From: Pseudomonadota bacterium
GTDB lineage: Bacteria > Pseudomonadota > Gammaproteobacteria > Steroidobacterales > Steroidobacteraceae
Assembly: GCA_021815905.1 (NCBI GenBank)
Contig: JAKAZP010000071.1
Coordinates: 1-9,565 of the forward strand
Length of the DNA stretch: 9,565 nucleotides
Reading direction: 5' to 3'
Below the pieces are notes generated by a model that was given only the letters and a program-made list of their open reading frames with translations, did no database searches and was not told the origin of the DNA. This document shows, one piece after another, positions 1-7,175 of the stretch. The position numbers and the translations under genes were made by a program. Every line of letters starts with the position of its first letter. Positions within the stretch are counted from its first letter, which is position 1.

Positions 1-155
1 CCGTGACCGAAGTCTCCGGCGAGAGCGTCACCCTGGATGGCAATCATCCCCTCGCCGGCAAGAGCCTCAACTTCGACGTTCGGATCGAGGGTGTCAGGCC
101 GGCGACCGAGGAGGAGCTCGCGCACGGGCACGTGCACGGCCCGGGCTCGCACTGA
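1..155 (+). CDS. slyD: FKBP-type peptidyl-prolyl isomerase, SlyD-like (C-terminal end only)
   Basis: This is the last 50 codons of a gene that begins before the window; the reading frame runs from base 3 to a TGA at 153-155. SlyD-type FKBPs are cytosolic prolyl isomerases and chaperones that often handle metal, with a C-terminal His-rich tail. Visible here are the end of the FKBP fold (VTEVSGESVTLDGNHPLAGK, residues 1-20 of the visible part), the strand NFDVRIEGV, the family hallmark ATEEELAHGH, and a short tail with four His in AHGHVHGPGSH. The DGNHPLAG segment is the conserved return to the FKBP domain after the flap insert. The tail is much shorter than the metal-binding tail of E. coli SlyD, so strong nickel binding is less likely. 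The family assignment is firm; the symbol is less so, because SlyD paralogues are common. It converges with the next gene, 19 bp away. Confidence 0.85.
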   Translation, partial: VTEVSGESVTLDGNHPLAGKSLNFDVRIEGVRPATEEELAHGHVHGPGSH

Positions 156-174
156 GACTTCCCTCCTCGGAAGA

Positions 175-1365
175 TCAGCGGGGGCGCTCCGGCGGACGTC
201 CCCGAGGGGGCTGCCGCCCCCGCTCGATCGGCCGGCCGGCGGCCGCGGGGCCCCCGGGTCGGAAGCCCCCGCGATAGGGGCTCTGCGCCTGCGGGGCGCC
301 ACGGTACTGCGGCGGCCGGGACTCGAACCGCTGCGGCGCTCTCTGGAACTGACGTTGCGGCGCTCGCTGGAACTGACGCTGCGGCGCTCTCTGGAACTGC
401 TGTTGCGGGGCTCGCCGGAACTGCTGTTGGGGCGCTCTCTGGAACTGCTGTTGCGGGGCTCGCCGGAACTGCTGTTGGGGCGCTCGCCGGAACTGCCATT
501 GCGGTCGTTCGGCCGCCCCCCCTCGCCCCGGTCCGCGCTGCATCATGCGTCCGCTTGCGCGCCCCTGCGTCGCCCAGGGTGGCCGGTCAGAGCGCATCGG
601 CGCCCGCGCGGGCCGCATGCTCTCGGGGCGCAGATGCACCGGGCCGCCCGCGGCGCGCGCCGCCACGACTCCCCTGCCGTGAAACATCGCCGGCCGCACC
701 GTGGCGGCGATCGGCGGGCGGCCGTGATTGTAATCCGCGCGCAACGAGCGGTCGGAGAACGCGAGCCGCTCCTGCCGGCGCTGTGCGGGAGTGAAGGCCG
801 TGCGCCGCTCGCGCTCGGCCAACAGGTCGCGCCGCGTCGGACGCGCCTGCACTCCGCGGGGGCCACCGTTGAAGCTGACATGCTCGAATTCGCGGTGCGC
901 GAACCGCGGCCGGCGGTAGTAGTCGTTCCGCTCGAACCCCGGTCCGACCCGCCAGACGGCGCGGTTGTAATAGAACTCGCCGCCGCGCCAGTATCCGCCG
1001 TCGAAGCCGTCCCCGTCGTACCCGAAGCCGTAGTTGATCCCGCCGTAAAATCCAACGTTCGGGCCCCAGTAGCCGGCATGCCACAAGTACGCTCCGTCGA
1101 TCCATCCCCAGTATCCGGGAGTCCACAGCAACCCGACCGTGGGAGGCAACATCCAGGTGCCGGGCACCCAGTAGTAAGCCCCCTCGTTCCACGCCCAGTA
1201 CCCCGGCACCCAGATGTAGCCGAAGGCCGGGCAGGCCGGCTGAACATAAACCGGTAGCGGCGGCGGCGCGATGTCCACCGAGACGAACACGGCGGCGGGC
1301 GAGATCGCCGGCAGAGCCGCAAGCACGAGCGCGGGGCCGAGAGCACGAAGAAGTCGCTTGAGCAT
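175..1365 (-). CDS. Exported YXWGXW-repeat protein with C-terminal Gln/Arg octapeptide repeats
   Basis: This encodes 396 residues. The start is ATG at 1365, with GGAG 7 nt upstream (1373-1376), and it is followed at once by a Sec-type signal peptide: MLKR, a hydrophobic core at about 6-20, and a likely cleavage site after SPAA near residue 25. Residues 48-105 hold four tandem aromatic repeats (YIWVPGYW, YYWVPGTW, LLWTPGYW, YLWHAGYW), the signature of the YXWGXW/WXXGXW family, whose function is unknown. Residues 105-150 are rich in Gly, Tyr and Trp. Residues 170-285 are Arg-rich and look disordered. Residues 288-344 are seven octapeptides of the type PQQQFQRA. The tail to 396 is Pro/Arg/Gly-rich. 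The mature protein is probably strongly basic and lies in the periplasm or at the cell surface. In this frame the ORF stays open far upstream across the oxygenase gene, but signal peptide and ribosome site fix the start. An RNA- or polyanion-binding role for the tail would be speculation. Confidence 0.85.
   Translation of the reverse strand: MLKRLLRALGPALVLAALPAISPAAVFVSVDIAPPPLPVYVQPACPAFGYIWVPGYWAWNEGAYYWVPGTWMLPPTVGLLWTPGYWGWIDGAYLWHAGYWGPNVGFYGGINYGFGYDGDGFDGGYWRGGEFYYNRAVWRVGPGFERNDYYRRPRFAHREFEHVSFNGGPRGVQARPTRRDLLAERERRTAFTPAQRRQERLAFSDRSLRADYNHGRPPIAATVRPAMFHGRGVVAARAAGGPVHLRPESMRPARAPMRSDRPPWATQGRASGRMMQRGPGRGGAAERPQWQFRRAPQQQFRRAPQQQFQRAPQQQFRRAPQQQFQRAPQRQFQRAPQRQFQRAPQRFESRPPQYRGAPQAQSPYRGGFRPGGPAAAGRPIERGRQPPRGRPPERPR
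337..504. repeat. Tandem 24-bp repeat, seven copies, inside the YXWGXW gene
   Basis: Seven consecutive 24-bp units begin at 337, 361, 385, 409, 433, 457 and 481. A shortened, degenerate copy lies just before them at 319-336. Each unit encodes one octapeptide (reading PQ[QRW]QF[QR]RA on the minus strand). Units 3+4 (385-432) and 5+6 (433-480) are identical over 48 bp, so the array has grown by a recent 48-bp duplication. Being a multiple of three, changes in copy number would keep the reading frame. Confidence 0.95.
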
Positions 1366-1403
1366 GGTGGTTCTCCGGTACGTATGAAGCGTGCCGCCCG
1401 CCG

Positions 1404-1423
1404 GCTGAACCCGTGCTGAACCC
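1404..1423. repeat. 9-bp direct repeat with 11-bp period upstream of the YXWGXW gene
   Basis: GCTGAACCC occurs at 1404-1412 and again at 1415-1423, so the copies start 11 bp apart, about one helical turn. The pair lies 39-58 bp upstream of the start codon of the exported protein. It overlaps a weak possible -35 (TTCAGC on the minus strand, 1404-1409) that sits 17 bp from a weak -10 (CATACG, 1381-1386). The spacing suits side-by-side binding of a regulator dimer, but no known box is recognised and chance is possible. Confidence 0.35.
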
Positions 1424-1451
1424 CGGCCCGGGCGTGAGGCTGCGCAGCGGC

Positions 1452-1480
1452 CCCGCTCCCGGACTGTGATCGGGAGCGGG
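1452..1480 (-). terminator. Strong hairpin, probable terminator after the oxygenase gene
   Basis: A perfect 10-bp inverted repeat, CCCGCTCCCG (1452-1461) and CGGGAGCGGG (1471-1480), flanks a 9-nt loop. It lies 52 bp past the stop codon of the oxygenase and before the promoter region of the next co-directional gene, where a terminator is expected. No T-run follows on either strand, so it is not a textbook intrinsic terminator. It could also stabilise the 3' end or work with Rho. Confidence 0.5.
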
Positions 1481-1532
1481 TATTCCGGCGGGAAACGAAC
1501 CCGGGAGTCGCGCGTTGACGCGCGCTGCGGAA

Positions 1533-2147
1533 TCAGAACCAGCCGTAGTTGAAGCTGATGCTGATCCTCTCCCCGCGGACCGGATGCGCCGTCACTTCGT
1601 GCCGCAGCCAGCTCTCGAACAGCACCACGCGGCCGGATTCCGCGGGCAGCACGACCCAGGGACGGCTCTCCCGGCGCGCGCCCCTGCGGCGCGGAGGGGC
1701 CGCCATCATGCGCTCGAGACGCGGATCCTCGAGCTTCAGCCCCGGGCTGCCGGCCGGTGTGCTCACGTAGTAGGTACCGCTCAACGTCGACAGCGGATGA
1801 AGGTGCAGGCCGTGAGATGTGCCGCGCGGCATGATGTTGACCCAACAGTCGGTCATCGCGAGCGGCCGGCCGGTCAGGTCGAGCTGCAGCGCGCGCACGA
1901 AGGCCGCCACGTGCCGATCGACCTCGCGCTCGAGCGCGCCGAAGGTGGGGGAGCATCGGTGCATGCGGCACGCCGAGCTGTAAGATGTATAGCCGCCCGG
2001 GTAGTTCTTCGCCGACCACCGCCGGCCCGCCGCATCGTCGAGCCGCAGTTGACGGCACTCCTCGAGCAGCCGGGCGTCGAGCCTGCGGTCGGTGCCGCCG
2101 AGGCGCGCCGAATACACGAGAGTCGGAAAGAGCTTGAGCACGGGCAT
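1533..2147 (-). CDS. Putative 2OG-Fe(II) oxygenase (TIGR02466-like)
   Basis: This encodes 204 residues, a normal length for the TIGR02466/2OG-FeII_Oxy_5 family: double-stranded beta-helix enzymes thought to use Fe(II), O2 and 2-oxoglutarate, with substrates mostly unknown. The start MPVLKLFPTLVYSA matches the usual family beginning. An in-frame upstream extension to 2225 would run into the divergent peptidase gene and has no family resemblance. Conserved features are WVNIMPRG (102-109), HGLHLHP (112-118) followed by SGTYYV (123-128), and the late LFESWLRHEV (176-185) with RISISFNYGW (195-203). H115 or H117 and H183 are the likely iron ligands; R194 is placed to bind the 2-oxoglutarate carboxylate. 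The stretch 142-164 between core strands is unusually Arg-rich. No signal peptide, so cytosolic. No convincing Shine-Dalgarno precedes the ATG; see the promoter entry at 2154-2181. The gene is divergent from the S9 peptidase, but a functional link between them is only an inference. Confidence 0.8.
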   Translation of the reverse strand: MPVLKLFPTLVYSARLGGTDRRLDARLLEECRQLRLDDAAGRRWSAKNYPGGYTSYSSACRMHRCSPTFGALEREVDRHVAAFVRALQLDLTGRPLAMTDCWVNIMPRGTSHGLHLHPLSTLSGTYYVSTPAGSPGLKLEDPRLERMMAAPPRRRGARRESRPWVVLPAESGRVVLFESWLRHEVTAHPVRGERISISFNYGWF

Positions 2148-2153
2148 CGGGAG

Positions 2154-2181
2154 AGTATATGCAAGTCGCCCCCTATGGCAC
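2154..2181 (-). promoter_or_regulatory. Candidate sigma70-type promoter of the oxygenase, leaderless geometry
   Basis: On the minus strand TATACT (2154-2159) matches the -10 consensus at 5 of 6 positions. GTGCCA (2176-2181) matches the -35 at 4 of 6, with a 16-bp spacer. Transcription would begin about 7 nt past the -10, which is the A of the oxygenase ATG at 2147. This agrees with the lack of a ribosome site there. The elements lie inside the first codons of the divergent peptidase. Inferred by eye only. Confidence 0.35.
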
Positions 2182-4033
2182 ATGGAGCTCGCCCCTCGCG
2201 GCGGCGGACCTGGCGCGCGCGGCAATTTCGCTCGCGTACGCGCAGGTCGCCGACGGCCGCCCCTGCTGGGTCGAGAACCGGCCCGCGGAGGGCGGCCGCC
2301 AGCTCATCGCCGCGCTCGCGCCCGGGGGCCGCTTCGAGGAACTGACGCCTCCGGAATTCAACGTCCGCAGCCGGGTGCACGAGTATGGAGGAAGACCCTT
2401 CGTCGTCGGCCGCTCGGGCATCCTCTACTTCTGCAACTTCGCCGATCAGCGGCTGTATCGCGGGCACGCATCGGCCCCGCCTGCCGCGATCACGCCCGAG
2501 GGATATCGGTATGCGGACTTCGACCTCGATCCGCTCGGTGAGCATCTGTACTGCGTGCGCGAGGACCACACCGGAGCCGGCGAGCCGGGGAATGCGCTGG
2601 TCGCGCTCGCGCACGACGGCGGCGCCGGAACGGTGCTGTTCGAGCGCAGCGACTTCGTCGCCTATCCGCGCGTGAGCCCGGACGGCCGGCGGCTCGCCTG
2701 GATCGCGTGGAGCCATCCCGACATGCCCTGGGACGCGACCCGCCTTTACGTCGGCCGCATCCAGGACGGAAGCCTTTCGGACATCGAGCGCGTCGCGGGC
2801 GGCCCGAGCGAGTCGGTGGTCGAGCCCCGCTGGGATCGTGACGGCACGCTGTACTTCGTCTCCGATCGCGGCGGCTGGTGGAATCTGCACCGCTGGCGCG
2901 GCGGGGCGGCCGAGCCGGTGATGGCGATGGAGGCTGAGCTCTCGGGAGCGCTGTGGACACTCGGAATGTCGAGTTATGCCCTCATGGGCGACGGCCGGGC
3001 GGTGTTTCGCTACACCCGGGCGGCCCAGGACCGGCTCGGCGTCGTGGGGCTCGCATCGGGCGGCTGGAGCGAGCTGCCGCTGCCTTACAACCGCCTCTCG
3101 AGCCTCGAGCGCCTGTCGGCCGATTCCGTGATCGCGGTGGCCGCCTCGCCCCAGGCCGAAGCGGCGCTCGTCGCGATCGATGCCTCGAGCGGCGGCCATC
3201 GCGTGCTGCGCGCGCCCGGCGAGCTGCGCCTGCCGCGCAAGCTCGTCTCGATCGCCGAGCCGCTCGAATTTCCTGCCGGTCCGAACCGGGTCGCGCACGC
3301 CTTCTACTACCCGCCGCGGAACCCGCGCTTCGCGGCGCCCTCGGGCTCGAAACCTCCGCTCATCGTGAAGGTGCACGGGGGACCGACCAGCCACTCCACA
3401 TCCGACTTCAGCACCGCGGTGCAATTCTGGACCACGCGCGGCTTCGCCCTGCTCGATGTCAACCATGGGGGGAGCACCGGATTCGGGCGCGAATACCGCG
3501 AGCAGCTCAAAGCGAACTGGGGCGTGCTCGACGTCGGCGATGTGGTCTGCGCGGTGGAATTCCTCGTGCGGCGCGGAGACGTCGATCCCGCCAAGGTGGC
3601 GATCCGCGGCGGCAGCGCCGGAGGATTCACGGTGCTGGCGGCGCTGGCGTTCCACGATGTCTTCAAGGCGGGGGCCAGCTACTACGGCGTGAGCGACCTC
3701 GAGGCCCTGGCGCGCGACACTCACAAGTTCGAGAGCCGATATCTCGAGCGACTGGTCGCGCCGCTGCCGGAAGGACGGGCCGTCTACGAGGCGCGCGCTC
3801 CGATCCGCCATCTCGACGGCTTCCGCGCGCCCCTCATCGTCTTTCAGGGCGCCGACGACCAGGTGGTGCCTCCGGCACAGTCGCGAGCCATCGTAGCGGC
3901 TCTGGCGCAGCGGGGAATTCCGGTCGAATACCTCGAGTTCCCCGGCGAGCAGCACGGCTTCCGAAAAGCCGAGAACATCGTGCGCTCGCTCGAGGCGGAG
4001 CTCGCCTTCTACCGGAAGACCTTCGGCCTCTGA
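2159..4033 (+). CDS. S9-family serine peptidase (prolyl oligopeptidase / acylaminoacyl-peptidase type)
   Basis: This encodes 624 residues, typical for bacterial S9 peptidases with an N-terminal beta-propeller and a C-terminal alpha/beta-hydrolase. These enzymes cut short peptides, often removing dipeptides or acylated residues, and the propeller keeps large proteins out. The family opening APYGTWSSPL is at residues 4-13, and propeller motifs such as SPDGRRLAWI and LYFVSDRGGWWNL follow. The hydrolase domain starts near 385. HGGP (406-409) should form the oxyanion hole; GGSAGG places the nucleophile at S486; GADDQVVPP gives the acid at D567; GEQHGF gives H599. The catalytic triad is therefore complete. 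There is no signal peptide, so it is cytosolic. The start at 2159 is supported by GGGAGAG at 2149-2155 and by the family N-terminus. The reading frame is antisense-open over its whole length, a GC effect. The exact cleavage specificity cannot be read from sequence. Confidence 0.92.
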   Translation: MQVAPYGTWSSPLAAADLARAAISLAYAQVADGRPCWVENRPAEGGRQLIAALAPGGRFEELTPPEFNVRSRVHEYGGRPFVVGRSGILYFCNFADQRLYRGHASAPPAAITPEGYRYADFDLDPLGEHLYCVREDHTGAGEPGNALVALAHDGGAGTVLFERSDFVAYPRVSPDGRRLAWIAWSHPDMPWDATRLYVGRIQDGSLSDIERVAGGPSESVVEPRWDRDGTLYFVSDRGGWWNLHRWRGGAAEPVMAMEAELSGALWTLGMSSYALMGDGRAVFRYTRAAQDRLGVVGLASGGWSELPLPYNRLSSLERLSADSVIAVAASPQAEAALVAIDASSGGHRVLRAPGELRLPRKLVSIAEPLEFPAGPNRVAHAFYYPPRNPRFAAPSGSKPPLIVKVHGGPTSHSTSDFSTAVQFWTTRGFALLDVNHGGSTGFGREYREQLKANWGVLDVGDVVCAVEFLVRRGDVDPAKVAIRGGSAGGFTVLAALAFHDVFKAGASYYGVSDLEALARDTHKFESRYLERLVAPLPEGRAVYEARAPIRHLDGFRAPLIVFQGADDQVVPPAQSRAIVAALAQRGIPVEYLEFPGEQHGFRKAENIVRSLEAELAFYRKTFGL

Positions 4034-4083
4034 GGGCATCGGGAGCGCGGACGCGCAGCGGATCCTCCCGCTCGCTCCGAGTC

Positions 4084-4156
4084 AGGGCTCGATGCGCCGG
4101 CTCTGTCCGGCTCCGCCGCCATGACGAAGGCCGGGAACGCGGGCCTGACGAGCCCT
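4084..4156. terminator. Weak inverted repeat between convergent peptidase and aceA
   Basis: AGGGCTCG (4084-4091) and CGAGCCCT (4149-4156) form a perfect 8-bp inverted repeat around a 57-nt loop. The loop contains a smaller hairpin, GCCGG/CCGGC (4096-4100 and 4107-4111). The location, between two convergent stop codons, suits a shared terminator, but there is no T-run and the loop is long. Much of this 126-bp gap holds nothing else I can recognise. Confidence 0.22.
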
Positions 4157-4159
4157 CGC

Positions 4160-5461
4160 CTACGAGGCCCGCTCGAACTGCTGCGCCTCGGTGCTGCCCG
4201 TCAGCGCCGTGATCGATGAGTGGCCGCCGGTGACCGCCTGGGTCACCTCGTCGAAATAGCCGGCGCCGACCTCACGCTGATGCTTCGTCGCCGTGTAGCC
4301 GTGCTGCTCGGCGGCGAACTCCGCCTGCTGCAGGGCGACGTAGGCGGACATCTGGCTGGCCTTGTAGCCGCGAGCCAGCTCGAACATCGAGAAGTTGAGC
4401 GCGTGGAATCCCGCGAGGGTGATGAACTGGAACCGGTATCCCATCGCGGCGAGCTCGCGCTGGAATTTCGCGATGGTCGCGTCGTCGAGCTTGCGCTTCC
4501 AGTTGAAGGATGGCGAGCAGTTGTACGCCAACAGCTTGCCCGGGAAGCGCGCATGCACGCCCTCCGCGAACTGCGCCGCTTCCTCGAGATCGGGCTTGGC
4601 GGTCTCGCACCAGATGAGGTCCGCGTGCGGCGCGTAGGCGCGCGCGCGCGCGATCGCCTGCTCGAGCCCCGCTCTCAGATGGAAGAAGCCTTCGGCGGTG
4701 CGGCCGCGCGATTCGTCGATGAAGGGACGATCGCGCTCATCGACATCCGAGGTGATCAGGTTCGCCGCCTCGGCGTCGGTGCGCGCCACGAGAATGGTGG
4801 GCACGTTGCAGACATCGGCCGCCAGCCGGGCCGCAGTGAGCTTTGCGACGGCCTCCCGGGTCGGAACAAGCACCTTGCCGCCCATGTGGCCGCACTTCTT
4901 CGCGGCCGACAGCTGATCCTCGAAATGCACGCCGGCGGCTCCCGCCTCGATCATCTGCTTCATGAGCTCGAAGGCATTGAGCACCCCGCCGAATCCCGCC
5001 TCCGCGTCGGCGACGATCGGCTTCAGCCAGTCGATGCCATCGTTGCCCTCCGCGTGGTGGATCTCGTCGGCACGACGGAGCGTCGCGTTGATCCGGCGCA
5101 CCACGGCGGGGACGGAGTCGGCGGGATACAGCGACTGATCCGGGTACATCTGCCCGGCAAGGTTCGCGTCCGCCGCCACCTGCCAGCCGGAGAGATAGAT
5201 CGCATCGAGTCCCGCCTTCACCTGCTGCAGGGCCTGATTGCCGGTGAGTGCTCCGAGGGCGTTGACGAACGGCTTCTCGTTGAGATAACGCCAGAGCTTC
5301 TCCGCGGTGAGTCGGGCGATGGAGTGCTCCACCGGGATCGTGCCGCGCAGCCGCACCACGTCCTCCGCGCGGTAGCCGCGCTCGATGCCGCGCCAGCGCG
5401 GACTCCCGCGCCAGGCCTCGCGCAGCTCCTCTGCGGTGGGAAGTGATCTCGGTGCGGTCAT
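4160..5461 (-). CDS. aceA: Isocitrate lyase
   Basis: This encodes 433 residues, essentially the length of the E. coli enzyme. It splits isocitrate into glyoxylate and succinate, the first step of the glyoxylate shunt, in the cytosol with Mg2+. Diagnostic segments are [10 protein letters not shown] (91-100), the metal and substrate region [12 protein letters not shown] (148-159), GVHFEDQ (177-183), the active-site loop KKCGHMGGK (188-196) with catalytic C190, [10 protein letters not shown] (286-295), [11 protein letters not shown] (313-323), and the C-terminal TGSTEAQQF (421-429). All catalytic elements are present. The ATG at 5461 is chosen because GGGGGAGA (5467-5474) lies at proper distance; a GTG at 5476 in the same frame would have no such site. 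It lies 17 bp behind aceB in the same direction, so the two are surely co-transcribed as aceBA. No aceK kinase gene follows: the next gene is convergent. Confidence 0.97.
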   Translation of the reverse strand: MTAPRSLPTAEELREAWRGSPRWRGIERGYRAEDVVRLRGTIPVEHSIARLTAEKLWRYLNEKPFVNALGALTGNQALQQVKAGLDAIYLSGWQVAADANLAGQMYPDQSLYPADSVPAVVRRINATLRRADEIHHAEGNDGIDWLKPIVADAEAGFGGVLNAFELMKQMIEAGAAGVHFEDQLSAAKKCGHMGGKVLVPTREAVAKLTAARLAADVCNVPTILVARTDAEAANLITSDVDERDRPFIDESRGRTAEGFFHLRAGLEQAIARARAYAPHADLIWCETAKPDLEEAAQFAEGVHARFPGKLLAYNCSPSFNWKRKLDDATIAKFQRELAAMGYRFQFITLAGFHALNFSMFELARGYKASQMSAYVALQQAEFAAEQHGYTATKHQREVGAGYFDEVTQAVTGGHSSITALTGSTEAQQFERAS

Positions 5462-5466
5462 GGCAG

Positions 5467-5474
5467 TCTCCCCC
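5467..5474 (-). promoter_or_regulatory. Ribosome binding site of aceA
   Basis: GGGGGAGA on the minus strand lies 5 nt before the ATG at 5461, within the 17-bp gap after the aceB stop. It decides between that ATG and the in-frame GTG at 5476, which it would almost overlap. Confidence 0.7.
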
Positions 5475-5478
5475 ACGC

Positions 5479-7104
<1,626 letters not shown>

Positions 7105-7138
7105 GGATGAGGAGAATAGCTCCGGCATGCGCAACAAT

Positions 7139-7166
7139 TTGACTATAGAAACTTCACAATGTTAAT
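7139..7166 (+). promoter_or_regulatory. Candidate promoter of the XRE regulator, leaderless geometry
   Basis: TTGACT (7139-7144) matches the -35 consensus at 5 of 6 positions. GTTAAT (7161-7166) matches the -10 at 4 of 6, with a 16-bp spacer. Transcription would begin about 7 nt later, at the A of the ATG at 7173. This fits the lack of any ribosome site before that ATG. Prediction by eye. Confidence 0.35.
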
Positions 7167-7171
7167 TTCAC
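7142..7171 (-). promoter_or_regulatory. Candidate promoter of aceBA
   Basis: On the minus strand TATAGT (7142-7147) matches the -10 consensus at 5 of 6. GTGAAA (7166-7171) matches the -35 at 4 of 6, with an 18-bp spacer. Transcription would start near 7135, about 30 nt before the chosen aceB ATG. The -35 lies within the second TTCACAATG repeat, and the spacer contains the first, so a protein on the repeats would touch RNA polymerase here. Confidence 0.4.
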
Positions 7172-7175
7172 AATG
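7153..7175. promoter_or_regulatory. Paired direct repeats, candidate operator between aceB and its regulator
   Basis: TTCACAATG occurs at 7153-7161 and again at 7167-7175, starting 14 bp apart. Extended forms are ACTTCACAATG and ATTTCACAATG. In this GC-rich DNA the AT-rich exact repeat stands out. The second copy contains the ATG of the regulator, and the pair overlaps both candidate promoters. The half-site ACTTCACAAT agrees at 7 of 10 bases with the ACTTTGCAAA-type site that I recall for RamB/PrpR regulators. Binding by the divergent regulator is inferred. Confidence 0.5.

Noticed and set aside
158..173. Small inverted repeat CTTCC/GGAAG between slyD and the YXWGXW gene
   Set aside because: A 5-bp stem with a 6-nt loop and no T-run is too weak to call a terminator, although the convergent position is suitable.
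337..504. Regular repeats that could suggest a CRISPR array
   Set aside because: The units are contiguous with no spacers, and they encode an in-frame peptide repeat.
37..1257. Plus-strand ORF of 406 codons with Leu/Arg repeats opposite the YXWGXW gene
   Set aside because: Its repeats are the antisense reading of the octapeptide array. The opposite strand has a signal peptide, family motifs and a ribosome site.
1366..2058. N-terminal extension of the YXWGXW frame by 231 codons
   Set aside because: The extension overlaps the oxygenase in another frame and would bury the signal peptide. The ATG at 1365 has a ribosome site.
1874..4039. Very long minus-strand ORF (721 codons) opposite the S9 peptidase
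   Set aside because: It has no recognisable family and is Arg/Ala/Gly-rich. It spans the whole peptidase and part of the oxygenase. Long antisense frames are expected from GC-biased third codon positions.
5474..5476. GTG start for aceA
   Set aside because: It lies 2 bp after the aceB stop, but the ribosome site at 5467-5474 would be downstream of and overlapping it. The ATG at 5461 is correctly spaced.
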